From: Halomonadaceae bacterium T82-2
GTDB lineage: Bacteria; Pseudomonadota; Gammaproteobacteria; Pseudomonadales; Halomonadaceae
Direction of reading: 5' to 3'
NCBI GenBank assembly: GCA_001577635.1
Contig: LSBP01000026.1
Coordinates: forward strand, 1-48,130
Length of the DNA stretch: 48,130 bases
Below, one piece after another: positions 17,158 through 25,800 of this stretch; within the stretch, counting starts at the first letter, position 1, and the number at the start of each line of letters is the position of its first letter. Below the pieces are notes generated by a model. It was not told the origin of the DNA. It ran no database searches and saw nothing but the letters and a program-made list of their open reading frames with translations. The position numbers and the translations under genes are program-made.

Positions 17158-18464
17158 GTCTCGCCTTCATCCCCGGCGGGGCCGCGCCCCGCCAGCGCCT
17201 GATCGAAGCGAGCACTCACTTCATCCAGTGTCTTCGCCAGGGCGCCACGGTTGGCATCCACCACCGCCCGGCCGGCCTCGCCCAGACGGCGGCGTGCCGT
17301 CTCATCGTCGAACAGCGCAAGCAACGCCCCGGCCAGTGCCTCGGCATCGGTGACCTCGCGCCGTGCCCGAGCCTCGGCCAGCGTCGCGGCGATCTCGCGC
17401 AGATTGTCCAGATGGGGGCCACTGATCACCGGCGTGCCCACCGCCGCCGGCTCGAGCAGGTTGTGCCCGCCCACCGGCACCAGCGAACCGCCGACGAAGG
17501 CCGCGTCGGCGGCGGCGTAGAAGTGCATCAGCTCGCCCATGGTGTCGCCGAGCAGCACGCGGGTCTCGGCGTCGGGCACCTCACCGCATGAGCGACGCGC
17601 CACCCGCTCGCCCCGCGCCCGGCACAGCTCGGCCACCGCCTCGAAGCGCTGGGGGTGGCGGGGCACCAGCACCAGCAGCGCCTCGGGATAGCGCCGGCAG
17701 ACGCGGGCATGCGCCGCCAGCACGGCCTCTTCTTCCCCGGGGTGCGTCGAGCCCGCCACCCATACGAGGCGTCTGCCCCAGGCGGTTCGCAAGCGCTCAC
17801 TTTCCTCGTGCAGGCGCGCATCGACCTGCAGGTCGAACTTGAGGGCGCCGGTCACCTCGACGCGCGCCTCGGGACAGCCCAGCGCCCGGAAGCGCTCGGC
17901 ATCGGCCGCTGCCTTGGCGCCGATCCAGTCGACGTGACGCAGCATGTCGCGACTCAGCGTGGCGAAGCGCCGATAGGTGCGAAAGGCGCCGTCGCTGAGC
18001 CGGCCGTTGGCGATCAGCACCGGCACCCCGTGCCGGGCGCAGGCCCCGATCAGGTTAGGCCACAGCTCGGTCTCGGCGATGATCGCCAGGGTCGGCGCCA
18101 GCCGCGCGATGAAGCGCCGCGTGGCGCCGGGGAAGTCCAGCGGCAGAAAGTGATGACTCACTTCGTTGCCGAACAGCGATTCGACACGCGCCGCCCCGGT
18201 CGCCGTCATGGTGGTGACGACCAGTTCGGCCTCGGGGTGGCGCTTCAACAGCCCCCGGATCAGGGGGGCGGCGGTGACCACCTCGCCCACCGAGGCGGCA
18301 TGCACCCACAGCCGCGGCCCGGCCGGGCGCGCCGGGATCAGGCCGAGCCGCTCGCCCCGCGGGCGAGTGGGCACCGACTCACGCCAGACCCGCCGCCAGA
18401 TCAGGGGCGAGGCCAGATACAGGGCGCCGTCGTAGGCGGCGCGGACCCAGTCGGCACGGCGCAC
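17145..18464 (-). CDS. waaA: 3-deoxy-D-manno-octulosonic acid transferase
   Basis: WaaA transfers Kdo from CMP-Kdo to lipid IVA at the cytoplasmic face of the inner membrane. The 439-residue protein (E. coli 425) has an N-terminal hydrophobic anchor (about 10-24) and the acceptor-side motif [10 protein letters not shown] with the likely catalytic base Glu61. Later family segments are [17 protein letters not shown] and the donor-side [18 protein letters not shown]. The start is GTG at 18464, only 3 bp after the hldE stop, so it is probably coupled to hldE. The number of Kdo residues added cannot be read from sequence, but the nearby kdkA suggests a phosphorylated Kdo. Confidence 0.96.
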   Translation of the reverse strand: MRRADWVRAAYDGALYLASPLIWRRVWRESVPTRPRGERLGLIPARPAGPRLWVHAASVGEVVTAAPLIRGLLKRHPEAELVVTTMTATGAARVESLFGNEVSHHFLPLDFPGATRRFIARLAPTLAIIAETELWPNLIGACARHGVPVLIANGRLSDGAFRTYRRFATLSRDMLRHVDWIGAKAAADAERFRALGCPEARVEVTGALKFDLQVDARLHEESERLRTAWGRRLVWVAGSTHPGEEEAVLAAHARVCRRYPEALLVLVPRHPQRFEAVAELCRARGERVARRSCGEVPDAETRVLLGDTMGELMHFYAAADAAFVGGSLVPVGGHNLLEPAAVGTPVISGPHLDNLREIAATLAEARARREVTDAEALAGALLALFDDETARRRLGEAGRAVVDANRGALAKTLDEVSARFDQALAGRGPAGDEGETQRV

Positions 18465-18467
18465 GGC

Positions 18468-19898
18468 TCAGCGCTCGCGATCGAGGATGGTGCCGATCAT
18501 GGCGGTGGTCGAGACGCCGTCCTCGAAGCCCAGCACACGCACCTCGCCGCCGTTGGCGATGACCGCCTCGCCCCCGGCGATCTCGTCGGGGCGATAGTCG
18601 CCGCCCTTGACCAGCACATCGGGCAGCACCTCGCCGATCAGCGCGGCCGGGGTGTCCTCGCCGAAGGGCACCACCCAGTCGACCGCCTGCAGCCCGGCCA
18701 GCACCTGCATGCGCCGCTCGAGCGGGTTGATCGGCCGGCGCGGCCCCTTGAGGCGTGCCACGGAGGCGTCGTCGTTGACCGCCACGATCAGCCGGTCGCC
18801 GAGCGCACGGGCCTGCTCGAGATAGGCGACATGCCCGGCATGCAGGATATCGAAGCAGCCGTTGGTCATGACCACCCGCTCGCCGCGGGCCTGGGCGGCG
18901 CGCACTGCCTCGCGCAGCGCCGCGGGCTGGATGGCCCCGAACTCGGCGAGCTTGTCGCCGTGCAGGGCGGTGTAGAGTTCGGCGATCGACAGCGTCGCGG
19001 TGCCCGGCTTGGCCACCACCAGCCCGGCGGCCAGGTTGGCCAGCGTCATCGCCTCGGGGAAGGCGTGGCCGGCGGCCAGCGCCAGGCCCAGCACGCCGAT
19101 CACGGTGTCGCCGGCGCCGGTGACATCGAAGACCCCGCGCGCCCGGGTCGGCAGGTGGAGCGGCGCGTGATCGGCGCGGATCAGGGTCATGCCCTTCTCG
19201 CTGCGGGTGATCAGCAGCGCCTCGAGGTCGAGCTCGGCGCGCAGCCGCTCGCCCTTCTCGGCCAGTTCGGCCTCGTCCCGGCAGGGACCCACGATCGCCT
19301 CGAACTCGCCGAGGTTGGGGGTGATCACGCTGGCACCGCGATACTTGCGAAAATCACTGCCCTTGGGATCGACCAGCACGCGCTTGCCGGCGGCGCGGAC
19401 CATGGCGATCAGCGCCTCGACGCGGCCGAGCGTGCCCTTGCCGTAGTCGGAGAGGATGACCAGGTCGGTGTCCGCCAGCGCGGCCTCGACGCGGGCCAGC
19501 AGCTCCGTGGTGTCGACCTCGCCCAGGGACTCCTCGAAGTCCAGGCGGATCAGCTGCTGGTTGCGACTCATCACCCGCAGCTTGGTAATGGTGGGAATCT
19601 CGGCGCTGTGCTGGAAGTGAGCCTTCACATCGCATGTGTCGAGGCAGCGCGTCAACAGGCGGGCGTTGTCATCGTCGCCGACCAGGCCGGCCAGCGCCGC
19701 ATGCCCCCCCAGCGAGGCGATGTTGAGGGCCACGTTGGCCGCGCCGCCGGGGCGATCCTCGGCCTCGCCGACCCGCACCACCGGCACCGGCGCTTCCGGC
19801 GAGATGCGCGAGGTGCCGCCATGCCAGTAGCGGTCGAGCATCACGTCGCCCACCACCAGCAGGCGGGCCTGTTCCAGGGCGGTCAGATCGAGCTTCAT
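18468..19898 (-). CDS. hldE: Bifunctional heptose 7-phosphate kinase / heptose 1-phosphate adenylyltransferase
   Basis: HldE catalyses two steps of ADP-heptose synthesis for LPS. The 476-residue protein (E. coli 477) has a ribokinase-type domain (1-318) with [11 protein letters not shown] near 49-59 and the catalytic GAGDT at 261-265. A nucleotidyltransferase domain follows (about 335-476) with [13 protein letters not shown] at 345-357. The ATG at 19898 overlaps the waaC stop as ATGA. With gmhB and hldD in the same window, three of the four ADP-heptose enzymes are nearby. Confidence 0.97.
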   Translation of the reverse strand: MKLDLTALEQARLLVVGDVMLDRYWHGGTSRISPEAPVPVVRVGEAEDRPGGAANVALNIASLGGHAALAGLVGDDDNARLLTRCLDTCDVKAHFQHSAEIPTITKLRVMSRNQQLIRLDFEESLGEVDTTELLARVEAALADTDLVILSDYGKGTLGRVEALIAMVRAAGKRVLVDPKGSDFRKYRGASVITPNLGEFEAIVGPCRDEAELAEKGERLRAELDLEALLITRSEKGMTLIRADHAPLHLPTRARGVFDVTGAGDTVIGVLGLALAAGHAFPEAMTLANLAAGLVVAKPGTATLSIAELYTALHGDKLAEFGAIQPAALREAVRAAQARGERVVMTNGCFDILHAGHVAYLEQARALGDRLIVAVNDDASVARLKGPRRPINPLERRMQVLAGLQAVDWVVPFGEDTPAALIGEVLPDVLVKGGDYRPDEIAGGEAVIANGGEVRVLGFEDGVSTTAMIGTILDRER

Positions 19899-20980
19899 CG
19901 GGCAACTCCGGCAGCAGGGTCGGCGGACGTCAGCAGCGCATCGATGCGTGCCGTCACGTCCTCGGTACGGATCAGGGCCATGGCATCGGGGTGGCGCACC
20001 CGCTGCCCCCAGGGGACCGCCTCCGGCGACTTGTGCAGGAAGCTGCGCACGGCATCCGGATAGCGGTTGACCACGGCGTCCCGCCAGCAGTAGGGCGCCG
20101 CGCGGTCCGGGTTGGTGGTGGCGTAGAGGCCGACGGTGGGCCGGCCCAGGGCATTGGCCATGTGTACCGGCCCCGAGTCCGGCGCGATCACCAGCCGAGC
20201 GTGGTCGATCAGCGCCAGCAGGCCCTTCAGCGAGCTGCCGCCGATGGCGTCGATCACGGCCTCGGCGTCGACCAGGGCGCGGATGCGCTCGCCCATCTCG
20301 CGCTCCTGGGCGCTGCCGCCGCCGGTCAGCACGCTCTTGAGGCCATACCGTGACCACAGGTGCTCGATCACGCCGGCGTAGCCCTCGGCCGACCAGTTGC
20401 GGAAATTGCGCAGCCGCGGGTTGGCGCAGGGGCTGATCAACGCATAGTCGACTTCGCCGGTGATGCGCCGCGCCTCGCTCCGCGCCTCCTCGGGAATCGG
20501 CAGGTCCCAGCGGGGGCGCGTATCCTCGACGCCGAGCAGCCGCGCGAAGTCCATGAACGACTCCAGCACATGGGCCCGGTCGCGCGGCGCGATCTGACGA
20601 TGCGTGAACCAGTGCTGGGCATCCTTGGCCCGTGCCTTGTCGTACCCCACCCGGACATCGGCCTTGAGCCCCAGCGACAGCACGCTGGCGCGCAGCGCCT
20701 GCTGCATGTGCAACAGCACGTCGAAGCGGGTATCGGCGAGCTGGCGCCAGATCGCCCGCATCCCGGCCAGCCCGGTCGACTTGTCGTAGACGACGAACTC
20801 GACCCCGGAAAGGCCGGTCAGTAGACTGTGCTCCCCCTTGCCGATGATCCAGGTGATCCGGACATCGGGCCACTGGCGCTGCAGGGCACGCACGGTGGGC
20901 ACCAGGTTGCAGACATCGCCCAGCGCGGAGAGTCGCAGTATCGCGATATGCGCGGGTCGGGCAGGCAGAGGATGCTTCAT
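19895..20980 (-). CDS. waaC: GT9 heptosyltransferase, WaaC-like
   Basis: This 361-residue glycosyltransferase family 9 protein has the N-terminal [18 protein letters not shown] motif and the nucleotide-sugar end [21 protein letters not shown]. It probably adds the first heptose to Kdo. Assignment to WaaC and not another GT9 rests on the waaC-hldE-waaA operon and on a separate clear waaF in the window. An in-frame TGA lies 5 codons before the ATG at 20980 with no other start codon between, so the start is fixed. That ATG shares two bases with the divergent kdkA ATG. A fragment of a related gene is present at 22544-22631. Confidence 0.85.
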   Translation of the reverse strand: MKHPLPARPAHIAILRLSALGDVCNLVPTVRALQRQWPDVRITWIIGKGEHSLLTGLSGVEFVVYDKSTGLAGMRAIWRQLADTRFDVLLHMQQALRASVLSLGLKADVRVGYDKARAKDAQHWFTHRQIAPRDRAHVLESFMDFARLLGVEDTRPRWDLPIPEEARSEARRITGEVDYALISPCANPRLRNFRNWSAEGYAGVIEHLWSRYGLKSVLTGGGSAQEREMGERIRALVDAEAVIDAIGGSSLKGLLALIDHARLVIAPDSGPVHMANALGRPTVGLYATTNPDRAAPYCWRDAVVNRYPDAVRSFLHKSPEAVPWGQRVRHPDAMALIRTEDVTARIDALLTSADPAAGVAR

Positions 20981-21710
20981 GCGGTTGGCAACGTTTCAGA
21001 TGGGAAAAGATTTCATCTTACATGATGCCGGCATTCTATGGGACGCCGAGCGGCCGCCACAAATCAGCCCGGCCTGGTTCAGCAGCGCCTTCTGGAAGGC
21101 GCGCGACGCCATTGTCGGCCAGGCGCCGGGCCGCGGCGCCAGCCTGTTCATCGATGCCACGGCGGTGGGCGTGACCGATGAGACCTGGGTGCTGCGACCG
21201 TACCGTCGTGGCGGTCAGGCCGCGCGCTTCAGCGAGGACCACTACCTGTGGAACGGGGCCGAGCGCTCCCGTGCCTTCCGCGAACTGCGCCTGACCGCGA
21301 CGCTACACGAACGCGGCTTGCCGGTCCCCCGACCGGTAGCGGCCTGGACCCACCGTCACCGCATCAGCTACCGCGCCGCCTTGCTGACGGTAAAGCTTCC
21401 CGGCGCCCGTGCCCTGGCCGACTGCCTGGCCGATGCCGACCCGGCGCTGCTCGAGCGCGTCGGCGCTACCATCCGTCGCTTCCATGACGCCGGGCTCGAC
21501 CATGTCGATCTCAACGCCCGCAACCTGCTGATTACCCCCGACGAGCGCATCTGGCTGATCGACCTCGACCGCTGCCGACTGCGCCGTCCCGGCGGCTGGC
21601 AAGAACGCAATCTGAAGCGGCTGGAACGGTCGATCGGAAAGTTTTCGACGACCGCGGCCGACGACATGGCCGCCGTCGCCAGGGGGTATCGCGCCGCCTC
21701 GCCAGCGTGA
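20979..21710 (+). CDS. kdkA: 3-deoxy-D-manno-octulosonic acid kinase
   Basis: KdkA phosphorylates Kdo in the LPS inner core, using ATP, at the cytoplasmic membrane. The 243-residue protein has the family segments [13 protein letters not shown] (72-84), [19 protein letters not shown] and the eukaryotic-kinase-like loop [11 protein letters not shown] with Asp177 and Asn182, followed by IDLDRCRLR (194-202). The start at 20979 has AGAGGA about 7 bp upstream. An alternative ATG at 21000 lacks a good site. Its upstream region is the coding start of waaC on the other strand. It converges on yrbL, with 14 bp between stops. Confidence 0.92.
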   Translation: MRLATFQMGKDFILHDAGILWDAERPPQISPAWFSSAFWKARDAIVGQAPGRGASLFIDATAVGVTDETWVLRPYRRGGQAARFSEDHYLWNGAERSRAFRELRLTATLHERGLPVPRPVAAWTHRHRISYRAALLTVKLPGARALADCLADADPALLERVGATIRRFHDAGLDHVDLNARNLLITPDERIWLIDLDRCRLRRPGGWQERNLKRLERSIGKFSTTAADDMAAVARGYRAASPA

Positions 21711-21724
21711 GGCCGGCCCGGCCA

Positions 21725-22327
21725 TCAGGCGGCGAGGGCGGTGCGGGTCCGGCGCTCGAAGCGCCGCCACTGGCGATTCACCTTGCGGCGCCCCAGGAAG
21801 GAGACGTGCGACGCCAGCTTGATGAAGTCCCGGTCGCCGATGCCATCCACGACATAGAGGTGCAGCCCCTCCCCGTCGGCCTCCGCGAGGATGTTGCTGA
21901 TGTGCAGATCGCTGCTGAAGATGCGGTTGCGAAGCAGGTAGTCATGCAGTTCCCGGAAGGCCGGTCGCAGCTCGTCCAGCGAGACCTGCCGATGCGCCAG
22001 CAGGGCCTCCACGCTGGGCAGCGGCCGCTGCCAGTCATCCTGAAGCAGGTCGAAGACCAGCCCCGGCCCGCGGTCCGTGGTGACCCAGCCGTGACAGCGC
22101 GGCAGGTGCGACCAGTCGACCCGGCGCCTGGCCAGGGTGCGGAAGTACGCAAAGTCCTTGGCATTCTGGTGCTTCAGGTTCTGCCTGCGATGCGTCACCT
22201 TGATGCACAGATCCGTCCTGTCCGGGTGGCGATAACACTCCCTTTCCGTTCCCCGGCCGACGAGCAGGCCATCGTGCAGGGTCAGCTCGCCACGATCTCC
22301 TTGCGGCGTCCGGCACATCTCAAGCAT
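21725..22327 (-). CDS. yrbL: YrbL-family kinase-like protein
   Basis: This 200-residue protein matches the YrbL (PhoP-regulated) family of small kinase-like proteins, seen in GTERECYRHPDRTDLCIKV near 26-44 with Lys43 as a possible ATP-contact residue. It has SSDLHISNIL with Asp140 and Asn145, and VVDGIGD with Asp161 in place of the kinase DFG aspartate. In enterobacteria yrbL belongs to PhoP/PmrA-controlled envelope genes; the substrate is not known. GAGGG precedes the ATG at 22327. A perfect PmrA-type box lies at 22367-22383. Its position among LPS core genes suggests a role in core modification or envelope stress, which is inference. Confidence 0.85.
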   Translation of the reverse strand: MLEMCRTPQGDRGELTLHDGLLVGRGTERECYRHPDRTDLCIKVTHRRQNLKHQNAKDFAYFRTLARRRVDWSHLPRCHGWVTTDRGPGLVFDLLQDDWQRPLPSVEALLAHRQVSLDELRPAFRELHDYLLRNRIFSSDLHISNILAEADGEGLHLYVVDGIGDRDFIKLASHVSFLGRRKVNRQWRRFERRTRTALAA

Positions 22328-22366
22328 AGCGATCCCTCAACGTCAGGACGTGACAGATCGCTAAAT

Positions 22367-22383
22367 CTTAAGACAGCCTTAAG
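22367..22383 (-). promoter_or_regulatory. PmrA/BasR-type operator upstream of yrbL
   Basis: CTTAAG-N5-CTTAAG (22367-22372 and 22378-22383) exactly fits the published PmrA box YTTAAK-N5-YTTAAK. It is 40-56 bp ahead of the yrbL ATG, where a response regulator would sit over or just upstream of the -35 region. QseB-type regulators use similar half-sites. Confidence 0.65.
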
Positions 22384-22543
22384 AAAAATTAAAGGTAGCA
22401 GACTAAATAAATCGGCAGACCGACAGGCCGAGCCACTCGCGGTACCGCTCGTCGGCCTCGTCGGCAAGATCAGAGAGCTTCTTACACAGCCTCAAGGTCG
22501 AGGCAATCCATGGCAAACAGTTCGCGGCCCGATGGGTAAGATC

Positions 22544-22631
22544 AGATCGTCCGCATCCCGAGCAGCCGGTCGACTTATCGTAGACAATGAACTCGACCCC
22601 GGATCGGTCTATTAGTAGACTATCATCCCCC
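22544..22631 (-). pseudogene. Fragment of a waaC-like heptosyltransferase gene
   Basis: This 88-bp stretch aligns in the same orientation with 20749-20837 inside waaC, at roughly 85% identity with one base missing. It includes the identical block GAACTCGACCCCGGA (22589-22603 and 20795-20809). It would encode SGVEFIVYDKSTG, like waaC, and then runs into a frameshift and stop. Most differences are G or C to A or T. Leftwards to 22403, a GC-rich frame (ending EADERYREWLGLSV) may be another piece of the lost gene, but I cannot identify it. The whole gene-free stretch 22328-22685 therefore holds the yrbL operator, this remnant and the upstream region of the AT-rich glycosyltransferase. Confidence 0.7.
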
Positions 22632-22635
22632 CCCC
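22627..22635. repeat. C9 homopolymer tract upstream of the AT-rich glycosyltransferase gene
   Basis: Nine consecutive C residues lie 50 bp upstream of the start at 22686. The matching place in waaC has only five. Runs of this length are prone to slippage. Confidence 0.6.
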
Positions 22636-22685
22636 TATTTTTAAGCGATTCAAAGTAACTGCGAAAGCTGCAAGAAACATAACTT

Positions 22686-23669
22686 ATGAGCGATTTTATG
22701 AAAAATGTGATTGGAATTTTTATCCGAAGCCGCCCTTTCTTTGGCTCTCAAATCACAACCTTACCCGCACTCTACTACCTAAAAAAAACCTACAACAATA
22801 ACCCTATAAATTTATTCAGCAGATACGAGCTATCTTGGTTTTATGAGCAATGCCCATGGGTCGAAAGCTTCAGTTTTTCCAAAAACATACTCAGCGACTT
22901 GAGAGTTTTTCCAAAAAATTGTCATTTGCTAGTCTCTTTCCAACCATCTTCAGAAAGCCAGTCCATTGTAAAATTCATAAAGAGGCCTTCAGAAGCAATT
23001 GGATTCAAGCGAAAACAAGGAATATTTAGTCCATCATGGGACTTTGAGATACCTTTTAACGATAGTGAATATCGTGCTTCCCACTATCTTCGCCTTGTTA
23101 GCAAAAACAAACTAGACAAAAACTCAACTGAATTACCCCAACATCTTTCAGCTCCTTTTCATGAACTGGCAAAACACTCCAAGTATCCTATAAGCTATAC
23201 TCCTTCGAGTACACGCATCGCTATAATGCCAGGAGGTGGAGCCGGAAACTTCAAGAAATGGGGATTGAAGAACTACTTAGAGCTTATAAATGCCATACGG
23301 GAAAACCATGGATCCGACATTATCTTTGACATTATCCTTGGGCCAAGTGAAACGGAAGAATTAAGCACTCTTAAAAAACAAAAAGCTAATTACATAAATC
23401 TTCACCACAACCTATCCCTTCCTGACCTCAGCAAAGTTGTGAATTTCTCACAACTTGTCATTGCGAATGACTGCGGCCCATCACATATTGCCCAATGCCT
23501 ATCAAAACCTTATATAGGAATTTACGACAAACTTAAGCCAGAATGGATTTTTCAACACGCCGACTCAAAAATACTCACTCCCCCAACCGACAGCGCCCCT
23601 ATATCATCCATTTCGGTAGAAACTGTTAAAGCTCATTTCTCAAACATGATATCACGCCTCTATAATTAA
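22686..23669 (+). CDS. AT-rich GT9 glycosyltransferase, likely acquired
   Basis: This 327-residue protein belongs to glycosyltransferase family 9. The N-terminus IGIFIRSRPFFGSQITTLPALYYLK resembles the family start, the middle has MPGGGAGNFKKWGLKNYLELI, and the nucleotide-sugar end is IANDCGPSHIAQCLSKPYIGIY. It presumably adds a heptose or other sugar to the LPS core; donor and acceptor are unknown. Base composition is strikingly AT-rich (well under 45% GC) with many AAA, AAT and ATA codons, unlike every neighbour, which points to horizontal transfer. No clear ribosome binding site precedes the ATG; MKNVIG five residues later is an alternative start. The 115 bp after it are also AT-rich and show no gene. 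Confidence 0.85.
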   Translation: MSDFMKNVIGIFIRSRPFFGSQITTLPALYYLKKTYNNNPINLFSRYELSWFYEQCPWVESFSFSKNILSDLRVFPKNCHLLVSFQPSSESQSIVKFIKRPSEAIGFKRKQGIFSPSWDFEIPFNDSEYRASHYLRLVSKNKLDKNSTELPQHLSAPFHELAKHSKYPISYTPSSTRIAIMPGGGAGNFKKWGLKNYLELINAIRENHGSDIIFDIILGPSETEELSTLKKQKANYINLHHNLSLPDLSKVVNFSQLVIANDCGPSHIAQCLSKPYIGIYDKLKPEWIFQHADSKILTPPTDSAPISSISVETVKAHFSNMISRLYN

Positions 23670-23784
23670 ACCTGCACCTAGTCTCATAGAATACCCCAAT
23701 GCTTTAATAACAGAGCCAGTGCTTTACCTGATTTATCAGAGGGGTGGAAAATCGTCAAAGCATCATCCAAGTGAACAGGCACTC

Positions 23785-24834
23785 TCAGGATCGGGCCACC
23801 CTCTCATACCGGAAAAGATAAGCGGCCGCCATCTGACGCGGGCTGAAGGCCTCCGCGCGGCGTCGCCCCCCGGCCGCGAGCTCGCGCCTCAGGGCGTTGT
23901 CATCATGGAGTCGCGCCAGGGCCTGCGCCAGGGCCTCGGCGTCAGCCGCCTCGACCAGCAGGCCGGTTTCCCCGTCCGTGACCAGATCGGGGATTCCGCC
24001 GACGCGGGAGGCGACGACAGGCACCTCGCAGGCCATCACGTCCAGCAGCACCGATCCCAGCCCCTCGTTGCGCGAGGGGAAGGCGAACACGTCGAAACCG
24101 GCGATGTAGTCGACGACGTTGTCCTTGAAGCCCAGCCAGAACACGTTGTCCTGATCGCGGGATTCCGCCTGCAGCGCCTCGCCGTCCGCCCCGGCGCCCA
24201 GGAACACGAAGGCCATGTCGGGACAGCGTGTCTCGAGCCGGCGAGCCGCTTCCAGCAGCACACGCTGTCCCTTGTGGCGGTCGACCAGCGCCCCGGCGTG
24301 GCCGACGAGGAAGAGGCCGGCTTTCCGGCGGCCGGCGAATGACTCGCGGAAGGCCCGCGTCCTGGCCGGATCCGGCACCGGATCGGAATGGGCGCTGGGG
24401 ATCCGCTCGACCGGCCCCCAGCCACGGGCGACCAGCTGCGCCTGGATGACCCGGGAGATCGCGACCCGACTGGCGGCGTGCCGATAGCTCCAGCGGTTGA
24501 GGGGCCTGTCGCCCACCGGCGTGTCCACCCGTCGCGTGATGACATAGGGCACCCGGCGCAGGCACCAGTGCAGCCAGGCCCAGTGGACAGCCTTGGCTTC
24601 ATGAGCATGCACCACGTCCACCCGGCCGACGGCGCCATGCCCCGCCAGCTGATGTTCCGCCGTGACGACGCTCACGCCGCTCGCATCGGCCAGCCTGTCA
24701 CGCAGCGGCGAGTCCCGCCGACACACCAGGATCTGCTCGAGGTCGTCGCGGGCCGCCAGCGCCTCGATCAGCAGCAGCGTCTGTCGCTCCCCGCCACGAA
24801 AGCCCTTGGCCAGATTCACATGCAGGATCTTCAA
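23785..24834 (-). CDS. GT4 family glycosyltransferase
   Basis: This 349-residue GT-B glycosyltransferase has the N-terminal start KILHVNLAKGFRGGERQ with the glycine loop, VVHAHEAKAVHWAW, LVGHAGALVDRHKGQ as the second-domain entry and the donor-binding FPSRNEGLGSVLLDVMA. In the usual E-x7-E motif the second Glu is Asp265 here. It probably adds a sugar to the LPS core, judging from the neighbours. The start codon appears to be TTG at 24834: an in-frame TGA lies 8 codons upstream and no ATG or GTG intervenes. GGGT precedes it. It is divergent from the GT2 gene. Confidence 0.88.
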   Translation of the reverse strand: MKILHVNLAKGFRGGERQTLLLIEALAARDDLEQILVCRRDSPLRDRLADASGVSVVTAEHQLAGHGAVGRVDVVHAHEAKAVHWAWLHWCLRRVPYVITRRVDTPVGDRPLNRWSYRHAASRVAISRVIQAQLVARGWGPVERIPSAHSDPVPDPARTRAFRESFAGRRKAGLFLVGHAGALVDRHKGQRVLLEAARRLETRCPDMAFVFLGAGADGEALQAESRDQDNVFWLGFKDNVVDYIAGFDVFAFPSRNEGLGSVLLDVMACEVPVVASRVGGIPDLVTDGETGLLVEAADAEALAQALARLHDDNALRRELAAGGRRRAEAFSPRQMAAAYLFRYERVARS

Positions 24835-24952
24835 GACGTTACCCAGCGCGTGTCAGTTGCTATCATCGGAACGCGCCGGCCGGCCCGCCGCCCGGCGCGT
24901 TTCCGCATTCGGTCCACGGTCAGCGACCGCCCACGATTCCCGAGACGTCGTC

Positions 24953-25726
24953 ATGCAACCCATCACCGGTATCGTCATCACGCTCAACGAGGCCGACAAC
25001 ATCGTCGACTGCCTGCGCTCGCTCAAGCGGGTGTGCGACGAGCTGATCGTCGTCGACTCGCTCAGCGAGGATAACACGGTCGCCCTGGCCGAGGCGGAAG
25101 GCGCCACGGTGATCGCCCAGGCCTATCTGGGCGACGGGCCGCAGAAGGCCCACGGGGTGCCGTTCGCGCGCCACGACTGGATCCTGGCGCTGGATGCCGA
25201 CGAGCGTCTGGATGACGACGCCGTCGCCCTGATCGAGCGCCTGGCGCTCGACGACCCGAACACGGCCTATGCCTTCCGCCGCAAGAACTACGTGGGGAAA
25301 CACTGGATCCGCGCCGCCGGCTTCTACCCGGACGCCGTGACCCGGCTGTACAACCGCACCACCGCCGGCTACCTGCCCAAGAAGGCGCACTCGTCGGTCC
25401 GGGCGCCCCGCGTCGAGACGACCCGGGCCCATCTGCATCACTTCACCTACACCGACCTGTCCCACTGGATCCGGCGCATCGACGCGCTCTCGAGTCGCGA
25501 CGCCTGGGCGATGAAGGAACGCGGCGTCGCGCCTTCGGCCGTCCGCCCGGCACTGCATGCCGGCATCGCCGCCCTGCGCAAGTTCCTGCTCAAGGGCGGC
25601 ATCCTCCAGGGCAGCGACGGCATGCTGGTGACGCTGACCACCGCCTTTCGCACCTACATGAAGTACGCCAAGCTCAACGAGCTCCACGAGAACGAGAAGG
25701 CGCCCTCCAGCGGCGATGCGCCGTGA
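24953..25726 (+). CDS. GT2 family glycosyltransferase, WaaE/LgtF-like
   Basis: This 257-residue GT-A enzyme starts ITGIVITLNEADNIVDCLRSL, followed by DELIVVDSLSEDNT and the DxD-type motif LALDADERLDDDA at 79-90. The C-terminal HHFTYTDLSHWIRRID and KFLLKGGILQG match the WaaE/KdtX/LgtF group, which adds glucose to the first heptose of the core. A TATCAT -10 hexamer (24861-24866) lies in the 118-bp gap to the divergent GT4 gene. The frame is open far upstream, but the family start is the ATG at 24953. Confidence 0.88.
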   Translation: MQPITGIVITLNEADNIVDCLRSLKRVCDELIVVDSLSEDNTVALAEAEGATVIAQAYLGDGPQKAHGVPFARHDWILALDADERLDDDAVALIERLALDDPNTAYAFRRKNYVGKHWIRAAGFYPDAVTRLYNRTTAGYLPKKAHSSVRAPRVETTRAHLHHFTYTDLSHWIRRIDALSSRDAWAMKERGVAPSAVRPALHAGIAALRKFLLKGGILQGSDGMLVTLTTAFRTYMKYAKLNELHENEKAPSSGDAP

Positions 25727-25800
25727 CCCTGCCGCGCCGGTTATGACAGCCGGGCGACGCGCTTGCTAACCTGACGACATTGCCTGAAAGGATTCTCGCG

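Noticed and set aside
22403-22543. GC-rich frame left of the waaC-like fragment as a gene of its own
   Set aside because: It is short, lacks a start and a recognisable domain, and is broken by frameshifts. It is mentioned only as a possible further piece of the decayed gene.
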